A DNA stretch of 64,000 nt, from the NCBI RefSeq assembly GCF_010093535.1, contig NW_022985170.1, forward strand, positions 786,016 through 850,015, written 5' to 3'. The number at the start of each line of letters is the position of its first letter. Positions within the stretch are counted from its first letter, which is position 1. The DNA comes from Lindgomyces ingoldianus (lineage: Eukaryota > Ascomycota > Dothideomycetes > Pleosporales > Lindgomycetaceae). Shown piece by piece: positions 1 through 11,131 of this stretch. The notes under the pieces were generated by a model. That model was given only the letters and a program-made list of their open reading frames with translations, was not told where the DNA came from and made no database searches. A program made the position numbers and the translations under genes.

Positions 1-1389
1 TATACCCCGTGCCAATCCTAGGGTACTGAGGGGTTGGATAGCTGTAACATAACTGTGTATACAAACTTCCCAAAAGGGTAATACAATCCGTACTACGTAC
101 CGTACCTAGGGCATCATTAAACGTACGGTACGGCTCACGAACTCGGTACGTTCGTACTGAACACGTGACCGTTACGGTTCACTTTGTACGGACCGTAGTA
201 CGGCCCGTTGGAAGCCCTGATTCTTGGTCGAAGCCTTGCAGAGGGTAAAATGGTTGAATTCTTGTTTCGCCATGCTAACCGGTGTCAGCGTTATTTTGAA
301 TCTTTTGTTTTCAACGTGTAAGCCTTGAATCTCTTGGGTTCGCCTCCTAGAGGCTCCCCTGAACCCATACGCTTCGAGCCTCTGCATTGAGTGGCTCTGG
401 CACAAGCCTTGTGCGGTCCACAGTGGGTCATCCAGAATGTTGATTGCATCGTCCCCCAAACTATCCTAAGTGTGTATCCCAGCAACGAGCCTCTTCGTGT
501 TTACATCGTCTGGATAGACTTTACCGGAAGGATCGCTTCTCCGTGAGCTTTTCCAGACATTGCTCCCGGAATAACCAATTACTATATATCATCACGCACT
601 CTGCCCATACGAACTGAGAATTATGAGTTACTGTCACGATAATCCTCTTCGACTCGCTGAATTACCGAAGGAAGTGCCGCGGGGAGATAATCTTTCCAAG
701 AGACTTAAAATGTTCGAGCCAACACACCCTCAAATCTACGAGTGTTTACTCTGGAACATCTCCCTCTAGTATAAATTCTTCCCTCATTTCCAGAGATGCT
801 GATATCCATTTTCTCAGGGTCTTTATCCCGATAGGATTTTGAAACAAGGGAACTGGAGCATGGATCAGTGAAGCATCCCACAGTGATGACCTGCCCCCCG
901 AAATTCGTCCTAATCTCCATTTGTCGTAGATCTTGGTCGTATATAATCGCCCTCCTACAGGTGATTTGGTCCTCCATAGTGCCTCTCCAGGTAACTCCAC
1001 CACACGTGTGCAGTAGAAGACGGAATAGCTCAGAGATATGAATGATGATGGGAAAGTGTCCGCGGTAGTATTAAGAGGTGAGAGGGTTGAGTTATTAATT
1101 AGTTAATAAAATGTAATGCTGATCCAGGGTTCTCGTAGTCGCGCGGTTTGCGATGCGCATGAGCTGGGAGCTTCTTCGCCGCACCATGAAGGACAGCGAG
1201 CGGAGGTATAAAAGATTTGAGTCTTGCTGGTTTACGATTCTCTCTTCATCAAATCACTTTACTCTCGCCTTTCCATTGATAAAAAGTACCAAGTAAATCC
1301 ATCCTCATTCAAAACTGAAGTACTTTCATGGCAGTGCTAACTATTTCCGAGCACCGTTGCAGATACCAATTACTTCTGTTTATGGATTA
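1..1389. other. Gene-poor left flank with promoter of the 1.39 kb gene
   Basis: No convincing full gene is visible. A minus-strand frame at 705-977 is listed separately. A good TATA box (TATAAAAG) lies at 1207-1214 and is followed by a CT-rich leader, typical of a fungal promoter feeding the gene that starts at 1390. A likely 5'-UTR intron runs from a GT near 1286-1292 to the CAG ending at 1361, with a GCTAAC branch site near 1337. Confidence 0.5.
705..977 (-). pseudogene. Possible fragment of a fungal secreted or lectin-like protein
   Basis: A 90-codon frame starts at a true ATG (975-977 on the minus strand) and stops at 705. Its middle part, around residues 18-30, reads MEIRTNFGGQVITVG. 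That resembles the repeated 'glitches' of fungal jacalin-like or uncharacterised proteins in which a strand of type 'I-R-T-N-F-G' recurs, which is only a weak impression. No signal peptide, no upstream exon that joins cleanly, and no downstream continuation were found, so it is either a decayed fragment or chance. The function is unknown. Confidence 0.2.
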
Positions 1390-1776
1390 ATGCCCTCCGC
1401 CAAAGTAATCTCTCTTTCTGAGCTCAAGAGATGGGTCACGTCTTCTGTCTCACGCATGAAGACGGTTGTTGGAGGTAACGGCATCGCAGGGTTCAGAGCT
1501 GCACCAACTCGGTCCGGGAACAACGATCAAAAGATTAGCAGCCAATTAGACTATGGGAAGAAGTTCGTGAAGGATGGAAAGACCTATCAGCGGCTGAATT
1601 GGCAGCTCAACAAAGATGCGGAGAACTCAACACTGAAGAAACTCGCCCAGCAAGATAGTCATTATGTTTGGTCCACTGCTGATGTTGAAGTCGTCGAGAA
1701 CCCATCAGATGACCAAGCGAAGACTGCAACAGAGGACGTCTTTAATCAGTTGGAACGCAACATAACCCAGAAATGA
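1390..1776 (+). CDS. Small hypothetical protein, 128 aa
   Basis: A single exon of 129 codons starts at the ATG at 1390; an upstream TTG at 1357 in the same frame is not a plausible start. The protein begins MPSAKVISLSELKRW and is Lys/Gln/Asn-rich and hydrophilic, with no signal peptide, membrane segment or recognised motif. A strong TATA box at 1207, a CT-rich leader and a likely 5'-UTR intron ending at 1361 (GCTAAC branch, TTGCAG acceptor) support transcription. I do not recognise the family, so the call rests on promoter architecture and an open frame. Confidence 0.5.
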   Translation: MPSAKVISLSELKRWVTSSVSRMKTVVGGNGIAGFRAAPTRSGNNDQKISSQLDYGKKFVKDGKTYQRLNWQLNKDAENSTLKKLAQQDSHYVWSTADVEVVENPSDDQAKTATEDVFNQLERNITQK

Positions 1777-2037
1777 TAGGTGCCGCAAAGAACACTGGCT
1801 GTTTTGTATTGTCACCTTTTGGCTCATGTTTCATCCTTACCTTCAAGTGCGCCAAGTGTTCCTGGGGCTGTTGGCCATTGCCAGACCCAATACACCGCGT
1901 ATGTAGAGTTTATTGATACATCAGAAGCTATAGCAACATCCGTTTCACACCATTGCTCGTAGACTGATCCAGGTTGACCCTCAACAGGGTCAAGAAATTC
2001 TTGCTGCCGTGTAAGAGAGATGTTTCCGGCGTTGACA

Positions 2038-2171
2038 TTCTCCGCGAAACATTCTCTCCCAGGAGACTTCTCTCCGCGAAGAGACTCTCCACGAAGCTTC
2101 CCTCTCCTTGGAGAATCTCTCCACAAAGCTCTCCTCTCCATGGAGCTCTGCTCTCCTTGAAGGATCTCTCC
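2038..2171. repeat. Degenerate CTCTCC-NCGAAG tandem repeat
   Basis: The stretch repeats a unit of roughly 20-26 bases built on TCTCTCCGCGAAG, CTCTCCACGAAG, CTCTCCTTGGAG, TCTCTCCACAAAG and CTCTCCATGGAG. Copies have diverged by substitutions and small length changes. Many units contain short inverted arms (CTCC..GGAG), so single strands could fold into small hairpins. Confidence 0.55.
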
Positions 2172-2229
2172 CTAGCGCTCCTCGCTCCTCGGCGATCTGA
2201 TTGGGGCCCAATTCCAGACCCTCTTCATG

Positions 2230-2362
2230 CTGCTCAGGGATGAAATCAGGCACAACCAGAGGGGCTCAGGCTTGAATCAAGCACGATCAAGCCGGCTCAC
2301 GGTGGCTCAGGGCGAGCTCATGAGTGCTCAGCCACAGCTCGAGTTGCTTACTAACAGCTCAC
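2230..2362. repeat. GCTCA pentamer-rich patch
   Basis: GCTCA recurs about seven times in some 130 bases (near 2231, 2263, 2294, 2304, 2315, 2326 and 2356), often as GGCTCAGG or AGCTCAYG. Spacing is irregular. It directly follows the CTCTCC repeat patch but does not share its unit. Confidence 0.4.
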
Positions 2363-4005
2363 GTTACACCCCGGCGTAACTCACGTCTCAAAACAGAAAT
2401 GGACACTGTGTGAGGGCATTTTGTCCCCATATATCTCTCGCTATTGCTGTGGTCGAAGAACCCAGGGGGTTAATGTGGTGAGTGGACGGTTACGAAGAGG
2501 AACAAGATTGGGTCGGTGAAGTTGATAGCAGTGTAGCGTGCACAGACCACCTTGTACGCATAGCCACGTGATAAATAATTCTTTCAGTGAGACGTTTGTG
2601 CCGATTCACCTTCTATCGTTTCAATTGCAACAAACAGACGAGGCTGTATGCTAATTAATGCTCTTACAGAATGCGTACCAAACCTTAGAAAGAAGGATAT
2701 CACAAAATGTGGATAGCCTGAGGAAGAAATCGACGAAACTTCAATACCTTAAGCAAAGCCAGGCAGCATGCCCCATATACATCCCAAACCCAAACCTTTC
2801 ATCCTATCTATCCCTCGGCTTATATGCCTGCATTGACATCTTCACATTACCATCTCTCGCACGTCCTTCTTCGCATGAATCCAAACACATGCATCGCATA
2901 GCACGCGTCCCGCTCCCGTGTTTATTCTTGTCTTCCGCTCTCCAGTACCAATTTTCCCGTCTCGACTGTCCGATTCCCAAAACCCTTAAGCATGTGACGG
3001 CATAATTCCGTCCCCATTCCCACCCTTCTCACTTCAGGAGAATCTTAGGTGAAATGCTTGGGTGGAGATCTTAAGCAGACTAGGGTGGACATGGTGCGAC
3101 TTTAGATGTAGCTAAAAGGCATCGATGTCCAGCTCTAACATCTCAGACCACTTTTCGTTTTCTAAAGATAAATGGACAAGCTTTCTGGCAGAAGCTTATT
3201 CTGCGTAGATTGTAAGAACGTTGAATTTGGAATTGAAGATCAAGTGGGTAAGAGATTTAAGGTAGCGTTCGGTGGGCCTACACTAGCGTTTGATCGGGTT
3301 ACTATTTCGAGATGCTTGGAGGAGTACATGGTTCGACACAAAGGATTTTTTGTCGGAGGACTCTTATCATGGATTGGAGACTATTTGATTGTGCTGTTGA
3401 AGTGACGTCGACGATGCTTGGTGATGTGGCCTCTGAACTCAGGGTGAGAATTTGTCATTTATTGTTCGAGATTGCATCTTGTGCCGATGAGGCGACGAAC
3501 CTCTGAATCGTTGAACCGCTGAATCGCGCGAATGCTATTGTTTTCTACGCACGTTTTGGTAAGCGCCCCCGAGTGACTGCCTTGGGTCTACTTCCAGAAC
3601 AGAGGTACTGATGACGACGCGTCGTTGGGTGGCTGATCCTGAGGCTCTGTAGGTTTGAGACAAGCAGCCGGGACATGCACGCACAGACCTCATCAAAAGA
3701 CCACCAGCCTTAGTTTTTACCATCACAGGTTTGCAAACCACCGCGCAAAGAATTTGTGAAGCATAACAACGTTTATTTCGCCAAAAACAGTGGCCCTCCA
3801 TTCCTCATGCATTCTTGCTTTTGGAGTTAGAATTTACGTCTCCCATCCGGGGAAAGCACCAAATAATCTCCAAACCCAATTTCCAACCCCCGAATAGAAG
3901 ATATTTACCTAAACGAATGTGATTTTTGCAGTATCTCCTGCTCTAATTCCCAAGTCCTCATCATACAAGAATAACCCCTTTCGTGAGACGTACTATGTGG
4001 TGCAA

Positions 4006-5577
4006 TTAAGCGCCCACAGCATCACGCATCGCCTCAGTTTCCCACACCTGGACGGAGCGGCGTACTTTCTGTCCCCTTTTCTCATCACGGCGAGCTTTGT
4101 TTAGGCCGATGTTGAGGTTGGAGAGGTCAATACCCCCTGCAGCATTGTCTCCAAGTATCGAGTCAACGATGCCCTGGATATCAAGGCCTCCTGCAGCGTT
4201 ATTGTTCTTTGCGGCCTTGCCCTTCTTAGCACCGGCCTTCTTGCCGCCATTTGCCGCTGTCGTATTGGCTGTGATTTATAGGTTAGCTAGTTTAGATTGA
4301 GAAGAGAGATAGAATTGCGTACCGGCTGCGGCTGCGGCGGGATCAGCGACAACGGTGCCGTTAGCTGCTGCTGCTTGCTGAGCTTTGATCCATTGGTTAG
4401 CTGAGTTAGTCTATGTAGACTTATGGAATTACTTACCTGCTGCGGCAGCAGCAGCGGCGGCGGCGGCTTTGGCTTTCTTGCCCTTCTTCTTGCCTTCAAT
4501 TTAGGTGAGCACAGCAAAATCAAACAGGACTGAATTTGACCTACCTTTCTGGGCAGTGGCGGCGGCGGCAGCGGCTGGATCAGTGGCATTCGCGGCAGCG
4601 GCAGCAACAGCAGCAGGATCCGTCGCGTTTACAGCACCAGCTTGAGCAGCTTGAGCAGCCTGAGCAGCTTGAGCAGCCTGAGCTTCTTGAGCGGCCTGAG
4701 CTTCCTGAGCAGCAGCAGCAGCGGCAGCGGCCTTTGCCTTCTTGCCCTTCTTCTTGCCTACAATATGAGTTAACCTCGAAGAGAAGGAAAAAGGGGCGAA
4801 ACCAAATTTACCTTTCTGAGCAGTGGCGGCGGCGGCAGCAGCGGCAGGATCAGTAGCATTCGCGGCAGCAGCAGCAGCAACAGCAGCAGGATCGGTCGCG
4901 TTTAGGGCTGCAGCTTGAGCAGCTTGGGCTTCAGCAGCTTGAGCAGCTTGGGCCTCAGCAGCAGCAGCAGCTTGGGCTTGAGCTTGGGCTGCAGCAGCAT
5001 TGGCTTTTGTCGAGTTAGTTATATCTTCACGAAACGGTCATTCGAACATACCGTTCTTGCCTTTCCCATTTGCTTTCGCAGCCGCAGCCGCAGCCTTTCC
5101 TTTGGCTGCCGCCCCTCCGGCCGCAGCACCTCCAGCAGCTTTTCCCTTCGCTCCTCCAGCAGCTCCAGCAGCAGCTCCAGCAGCCTTGCCCTTCGCTCCT
5201 CCAGCTGCACCAGCTGCGGCACCTCCAGCTGCCTTACCCTTTGCTCCGGCGGCTCCTCCAGCTCCTCCAGCTCCTCCAACTCCTCCAGCTCCTCCACCAT
5301 TACCCTTGCCACCGGCTTGCCGGGCATGTAGGAGGGAATCACGGAACTGGAGAGCCTTCTTCTGGAAGTCTTCAATGAAACTCTCTTCCCGGCGACCAAA
5401 GTTGGTTGAAGGAATGGCAATACCCTCGGTCTCGCTAGTGACGACGGCTTGCTTGAAGTTAGAATAGAGCACGGGCTTTTGAGTTGTATACTCACGTCCA
5501 GGTTTTACAAAAGGTGCTGGAGCACCAGCGACTAGCGCTGCAGAAATGAATGTGAGCAGGGGATAGACGGTCTTCAT
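4006..5577 (-). CDS. Secreted Ala/Gly/Lys-rich repeat protein (436 aa, six exons)
   Basis: Exons (minus): 5577-5052, 5003-4812, 4757-4545, 4493-4437, 4382-4323, 4268-4006. All five introns are phase 1, and the spliced frame is open for 436 codons. Residues 1-19 (MKTVYPLLTFISAALVAGA) form a signal peptide. A short unique region follows (about 20-88), then Gly/Ala/Lys repeats of type GGAKGKAAG. Exons 2 and 3 encode Gln/Ala runs with paired NATDPAA motifs, each an N-glycosylation sequon. Exons 3 and 4 both open with GKKKGKKAKA. The last exon ends in a unique tail containing GGLDIQGIVDSILG. The product is presumably exported, strongly basic and disordered, somewhat like a histone-H1 tail. No catalytic domain is visible and the family is not recognised. 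Cell-wall, adhesive or polyanion-binding roles are inference only. The start is chosen because it gives the signal peptide; an in-frame non-ATG extension exists upstream. Confidence 0.8.
5060..5290 (-). repeat. Coding repeat array, GGAKGKAAG type
   Basis: Within exon 1 of the secreted protein gene, units of about 30-36 bases encode GGAKGKAAG, AAAGAAGGAKGKAAG and similar blocks. Near the exon's upstream edge the array passes into Gly-Gly-Ala triplets. Copies differ mostly by whole codons, as expected for slippage or unequal exchange under coding constraint. Confidence 0.7.
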
Positions 5578-6964
5578 GTTGAACAAATAGTTGGATGTTT
5601 GGATGATAGGAAGGAGTGTATGAGAGGAGCAAATCAAATGTTAGGGAAAGTAATAATGAGCTCAGCTCTCAGAAAGAAAGTACAGCAAAAGCTAGTGTCC
5701 AGCACCGAAAATTCGTTTAAGGACGGGAACTGGGCCTGGGGATGGAGCGTGGATTCTACATTCGCTGGTTGCTCGGTGGGATATATACCTGGCCAAGTGA
5801 TGACGGGGGGAATTTTTAGAACGGAGTCCAGGCTCAACAGGAGAAAGCCTCTTGACTGCGGTTGTTTTGGCCGATCCCGCGTACATCTTACACTGCATGT
5901 TGGACGATGCCTTGGAGCAACCAGGCTGCGAAGAGATAGAACTCCGAAGGGATCCACAACTCTCGAACAGGGGCAGGAAGCTTCGCGTCGCTTAAGCAAT
6001 CTACAACCAGAAAGACAAGGCCACGCAAGGCCTACATTTGGCCTGGGGCGCTGGTAAACGAACAAATCAAACGCATGAAGGCGAGAGAAAACATGAAGTG
6101 ATGCAGGAGGAGGCGAAAGGGCCAATGCCAGGAAGAGATTCAAAACTTTAGTCCCAACGTTCTTCGTCAGAGACGATGTAGCAGACAGACCGGGGGGCAT
6201 GGGAACTAAAAGAAGCTTATTCAAACGCATAAGTTTGATTGTGACTGAGGCGCACAGGCACCCAGGGTGATGAAGCTTGGCCTGTTTCAGCACGCTCGAT
6301 GCTGGAAGTGTTGCAGCCTCAAATCCTGAGGAATGACAATTTTCCCCAGGATTCGACGCCGATACGAGCGACGTCGTTTACGAGGATATCGTGACCTCCC
6401 GACTCCGCGTGGTTTCATTTGAAGCCCGATTTCGCGGGAAGCGAGAAGCCGAAAAGGGACCTTGAGACAGGTGAGGAAAAATTCGCGGCCATGGACTGAA
6501 GATCGCCCGTTACGTTCACTCTAGCGGAAGCGACGAATGGAGGGTCCTATTTTCTCCATAAAACGCATAAAGATGCAAAAAAGGAGAAAATTGCTTTTCA
6601 TTGCGCCAGAGGGTTGAGAAATTGAGGGGTCGGGAAGCCTCGGTTAGATGGCGAAACGATTTTCCGAAGCCGCTGCTTCAATGTCAGGAGCGTCAAGACA
6701 ATGAGGTGATGATGGTGCGTTCAATGAAAATTCAATCTGGCCTCATTTACTATTTAATGAAAGCGGGTAGGTAGCAATAGAGGTTCATTAAGTATCCTCA
6801 TTCCCGTCGAAGCTGAAAGCTCTGAGATATGTCTCGTCCAATGACAACTCTGGCATTTACTTTCCGCTTAGCCTCGGGCTGCGGGCAAAACATCGTCATC
6901 GAGACTTTCCGTCTCTTATGACCGAGCTCGCCCAGATGCACGTTTTTCCATACTCCACCGCACA
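5578..6964. other. Divergent intergenic region, secreted protein / ETF-QO
   Basis: This 1.39 kb stretch lies between two divergent starts. Several open frames cross it in both strands, including one of 219 codons on the minus strand, but they have no conserved motif and overlap the promoter side of the secreted-protein gene, so they are not called. It presumably carries both promoters. Confidence 0.5.
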
Positions 6965-8911
6965 ATGGCCTCCAGGATCCTGCCAGCATCGATAGCCCGA
7001 CGGACGCTTCAGTCTGCTCCTCAATCGATCCGTGCCGCCTCGCGAACAATTCCCTACGTTGCACCGAGAACGAAAAATTTGTGGGACTCGTATCGGCCCG
7101 CGCTGCGCATTGCCGGTCAAAGAAGAGCTCTCTCCAACACAGCTCAGACGAGATTCGCAAACGCTGATGGTACTTTTGATCCACGACATCACGAACGCGA
7201 GAGCGACGAGGTCGATGTTTGCATTGTCGGTGGAGGCCCTGCAGGTTTGGCTTCAGCCATCCGCTTGAAGCAGCTGGCGAATGAGGCTGGGAACGACGAC
7301 TTCAGGGTGTTGCTGCTTGAGAAGGCCGGAGAATTGGGTGACCATATTGTATCTGGCAATGTGATCGAACCTGGTGCTCTCAACGAGCTCCTTCCAGATT
7401 GGCTCTCCGAGGACAACCCAAACCGGTTCGAGCATGTCACCCCTGCCAAAGAGGATAGAATGCGGCTCCTTACAAAGACGAGCTCCATTCCAATCCCCAA
7501 GCCCCCGCAAATGAACAACCACGGTAACTACATAATAAGTCTCAACCAACTAGTCAAGTGGCTTGGGGAGCGAGCAGAAGAAGCCGGCGTAGAAATATAC
7601 CCAGGATTCGCCGCCTCGGAAGTATTGTACAACCATGAGGGTGTCGTGAAAGGCGTCGCCACCAATGATCTTGGAATTTCCAGAGAGGGTAAGCCGAAAG
7701 ACACTTTTGAGCGAGGAATGGAGTTCCACGCCCGTGTCACCCTTCTCGGAGAGGGCTGTCACGGTAGCTTGACGAAACAGGTGGTTAAGAAGTACGATCT
7801 CAGGAGGGACAGCCAACATCAGACATACGGTCTCGGCATCAAAGAGGTCTGGGAGATACAGCCTGAGAAATTCCAATCTGGTCTTATTGTTCATTCTATG
7901 GGCTACCCCCTTCCTTCCAATACATATGGGGGTGGCTGGATGTATCACTTTGGCGACAACATGGTCAGTATCGGCCTTGTTGTTGGCCTAGATTATCCGA
8001 ACCCTTGGCTTGCACCTTATGGCGAATTCCAGAAAATGAAGCACCATCCTATGTACAAGGATGTGTTAGAAGGAGGCAAGTGCATTGCATACGCTGCCAG
8101 AACACTCAATGAAGGTGGATTTCAATCCATCCCCAAGTGCGCTTTCCCTGGTGGTGCTCTGATTGGAGACACGGCAGGCTTTCTCAACGTGCCCAAAATC
8201 AAAGGAACGCACACCGCTATGAGATCAGGCATGTTAGCTGCCGAGGCCACGTGGGATGCCTTGCAGGCCAACGCTGATACTGGGACCATTTTTCTTTATG
8301 ATTACGAAGATAAACTGCGATCGTCTTCGATCTGGTCGGAGCTCAAGCAAGTCCGGAACATGCGCCCATCGTTCCATACACCTCTCGGAATGTATGGCGG
8401 CATCATCTATTCTGGACTGGAGGCATATGTCCTGCGGGGGAAAAGTCCTTGGACCTTCAAACATGGCAGGCCTGATTATGCAGCAACTAAGCCCGCCGAC
8501 CAGTGCAAGAAGATCGAATATCCCAAGCCAGATGGCAAGATCAGTTTTGACATCCTGACGAGTGTTAGCCGGAGCGGCACTAATCACGAGGAGGATCAGC
8601 CTGTCCATCTTCAGGTCAAGGATTGGGACAAGCATGCCCAGGTAGAATGGCCAAAATACAAGGGGGTGGAGAGCCGCTTCTGTCCTGCTGGCGTGTACGA
8701 GTATGTCGAGGATGACAGCAAAGAACTGGGCGTGAGGTTCCAGATTAATGCCCAAAAGTAAGTAACATCCATATCGGAACTGACTGCTACTGCAGACTAA
8801 CACGCATCTAGCTGTGTCCACTGCAAGACTTGTGATATCAAGGTCCCTAACCAGGACATCAATTGGACAACCCCTCAGGGCGGCGAAGGACCCAAGTATG
8901 TGTTAACCTAA
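6965..8911 (+). CDS. CIR2: Electron transfer flavoprotein-ubiquinone oxidoreductase, mitochondrial
   Basis: Exons 6965-8757 and 8812-8911 are joined across a 54-bp intron (GTAAGT, branch GACTAAC, acceptor TAG) and give 630 aa. The enzyme passes electrons from reduced ETF (fatty-acid, amino-acid and choline oxidation) to ubiquinone on the matrix face of the inner mitochondrial membrane. The N-terminal 60 or so residues are Arg/Ser/Ala-rich, as in a targeting peptide. The FAD dinucleotide motif [11 protein letters not shown] lies near residue 90. The C-terminal 4Fe-4S ligands are all present: CPAGVYEY upstream of the intron, and CVHCKTC, which is completed only by splicing (AA|C TGT). Ending at the unspliced stop would remove three of the four cluster cysteines. 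The length matches the family (about 600-650 aa). Confidence 0.95.
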
Positions 8912-9873
8912 CCTTTTGGAGACGGAGCCATGGGAATCAACCGGCAAGCGCACTTGCGTTGGGAGTCCTTTCTTTGAGAGCCTGACTTGTGGAATTATTG
9001 AGAAAACTGTAACATAGCCCCGGACGAGATGTCTGAATAGAGGTTTCCAGCCATGATTAGGAACTGGCCAGACAAAATGCAATGCCAATAACAATGCCAC
9101 CTCAGCACATTGCGGAAGAACTCTTGATGCCCAAGGGTGATAGGGCACTGCAAGGGGTGGATTGGCTGCGAATAGTAGGACGCGGGGACAAGTCACCGCT
9201 ACCTTCAAGGACCAGGAGGCTTCTTCGGTGCCTTTCTGCCAGCGCAGCTTCATTTTGCCAGGATGGTGAGCAGGGCGTCACGGCGTTGCCTTTTTGCAGC
9301 TTCACTCTCCGCGCCTTTCCGCTTGCGGTGCCCTAGTTCGCTTATGTAATGTACTTCTTGGCACTAGGTCGCAAAATGAGGCGGCAGCATTTGAACCTCG
9401 CCCTCCCACACTTCCCCTCCGCTCACCCATCACACCACGCCGTCGCGGCATCGCCAACAATTCTTAGCTTTTTGGGCGGATCTCAGTACCGGCGATATCG
9501 CTTGTAGCAATTAGCCAGTACCATCTGCTCCCCTTGACCGAGGCTCACGATCCTCGCCGTTCACTATTCACCACTACACCACGCCCCCGTCAACAACACG
9601 TCCAGTCGTGCCGGAAACTGCGCGGCTGCCATACTCTCTCGGCCCCAACTTTAATCTTCTCGTTGGCCTTTACCATCGCGCGCCTTGATCGACCGCGGAT
9701 CCACCGCCGATAGTAGCGCAGCCTTGCCCATCGCTCCTGGTATATTCCCCCACCGTACTTTGGCTCGGCTCCATCCCTCCATCCCCCTTTGTTTAAGGCA
9801 CTCGCATTATCGTAACGAAACTCACTCCCGAGCTTCAGACTAGGTTTTCTCAGGACAGCTTCGACTCGCCAAG
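8912..9873. other. Intergenic region before the SR-protein gene
   Basis: No supported gene is present. The right 450 bases are pyrimidine- and CG-rich and look like the promoter and leader of the splicing-factor gene starting at 9874. Short frames on both strands here lack motifs. Confidence 0.5.
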
Positions 9874-11131
9874 ATGACCGAAGTTTCTTCTACCCGCCTC
9901 TATCTTGGCAACCTCCCACGTAACGCGACTAAAGCCGACGTGGAGGCGCATTTCCAGACCCATGGCACTGGCGAAATCACCGAGATCAAGCTCATGAACG
10001 GCTTCGGCTTCATCGAGTACAAGGATGCCATGGATGCTCGCGATGTCGTTCCTGCTTTCCGTACGGCCTAACACGTCCCCTCCTCCACACGATTTCCATG
10101 GTTGACCTCAGATTATAGATGGCTCCGACTTCATGGGCGAGCGACTCATTGTTCAGTTCGCTCGCGGTTCCCGCCGCAATGAGAACTTCACTCCTCACGA
10201 ACGTGCGGCGCCTCGGCCTCGTCGCACCCCATTCCGGATGCGTATCTCTGGCCTTCCAGTGGAAACCAGTTGGCAGGTTAGAACCCCCAATCCTTGGATT
10301 ACTTCTGTTTCTGGATAGGCGAAACCCCAGTTTCCCACGTCCTGGACTTTGTGGATTTTGTTCTCCTTACCGCGTTCTGGACATTGGACACAGCTTACTT
10401 TCCCCTTCTGTAGGACCTTAAAGACTTTGCCCGACAGTCTGGCCTTGACGTTGTCTATTCTGAAGTTGGTCGCGAGCGCGATGGGACTGGGTAGGTAGAG
10501 ACTATTCTTATGAGGAGGCTAACACTTACCCGCTCTCAGATTCGTTGAATATGAAACTGAAGCCGACCTGAAGACTGCGGTTGAGAAGCTAGACACGCGT
10601 GAATTCAAGGGAAGCGAAGTCCGCTGCGTCCAGGATGTCAGTCAGCCACCACCCCCTCCGCCATTCAAACCGAGAGCCCCGTATAGCGGGCAGACTCAGG
10701 AAGACAGGGGTAGAGACAGGTACCGCTCCCGTTCCCCGGCAGGACGTCGTGGCTACCCACCAGCTCCATATGATGATTACTATGACCGCCGTGCTCCACC
10801 CCGCGGGTATAGCCCTCGTGGTGGTGGTGGTCGCGACGAGTACCGACGCCGGACACCGCCGCGCGACTTTTACGAATCTCGCGACCGTTATGGACGTGCC
10901 TCTCCTCGCGGTCGCGGCCCAGTTGATGAGTATGGTCCACCCCGAGGCCGATATGGCGAAGACCCGTACGATGCCCGTGGCCCTCCACCGCGTCGCGGCT
11001 ACGATGCAGACCCTTACGTGAATGGACATAGTCGCCCGTACGATGCCCGAGCCCCATCCCCGCGCCGCCCGCGAAGCCCGGCTGCCCGTCCAGGCTACGA
11101 GGCTGAGTATCCGCCCCGCCGCTACTGGTAA
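9874..11131 (+). CDS. srp2: SR-family pre-mRNA splicing factor, two RRMs (337 aa)
   Basis: Exons 9874-10060, 10119-10276, 10414-10490 and 10540-11131 splice to 337 codons. RRM1 spans about residues 7-78, with RNP2-like LYLGNL and RNP1-like GFGFIEY. A basic Arg/Pro linker follows. RRM2 (about 101-175) carries SWQDLKD at 113-119, the hallmark of the pseudo-RRM in SRSF1 and S. pombe Srp2. The C-terminal half is rich in Arg, Gly, Tyr, Pro and RS/SPR dipeptides, the expected substrate for SR-protein kinases and methylation. It acts in the nucleus in splice-site selection. The second intron falls exactly inside the signature, between SWQ and DLKD, so the call depends on splicing and supports the model. 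The orthologue name is inferred from domain order and signature. Confidence 0.9.

Larger units (their letters stand above)
1777..4005. other. Gene-poor 2.2 kb interval
   Basis: It holds two degenerate repeat patches (2038-2171 and 2230-2362, listed separately) and two short ATG-started frames, 2658-3005 (115 aa) and 3172-3405 (77 aa), both on the plus strand. Neither shows a motif, a convincing splice partner or a conserved feature, so they are not called as genes. The right end (about 3850-4005) is the 3' flank of the minus-strand secreted-protein gene. Confidence 0.4.

Noticed and set aside
2658..3005. 115-codon plus-strand frame with a true ATG
   Set aside because: No motif, no promoter signal comparable to the 1390 gene, and amino-acid make-up like random DNA.
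3172..3405. 77-codon plus-strand frame beginning MDKLSGRSLFCVD
   Set aside because: ATG-started and slightly protein-like, but without motif, splice partner or conservation cue.
5019..5495. Glu/Leu-rich open frames opposite the Ala/Gly repeats
   Set aside because: These are frame shadows of GC-rich alanine and glycine codons in the secreted-protein gene.
5634..6293. 219-codon minus-strand open frame upstream of the secreted-protein gene
   Set aside because: It lies in the promoter region of two divergent genes, has no motif, and open frames also exist in other frames there, which suggests composition rather than coding.
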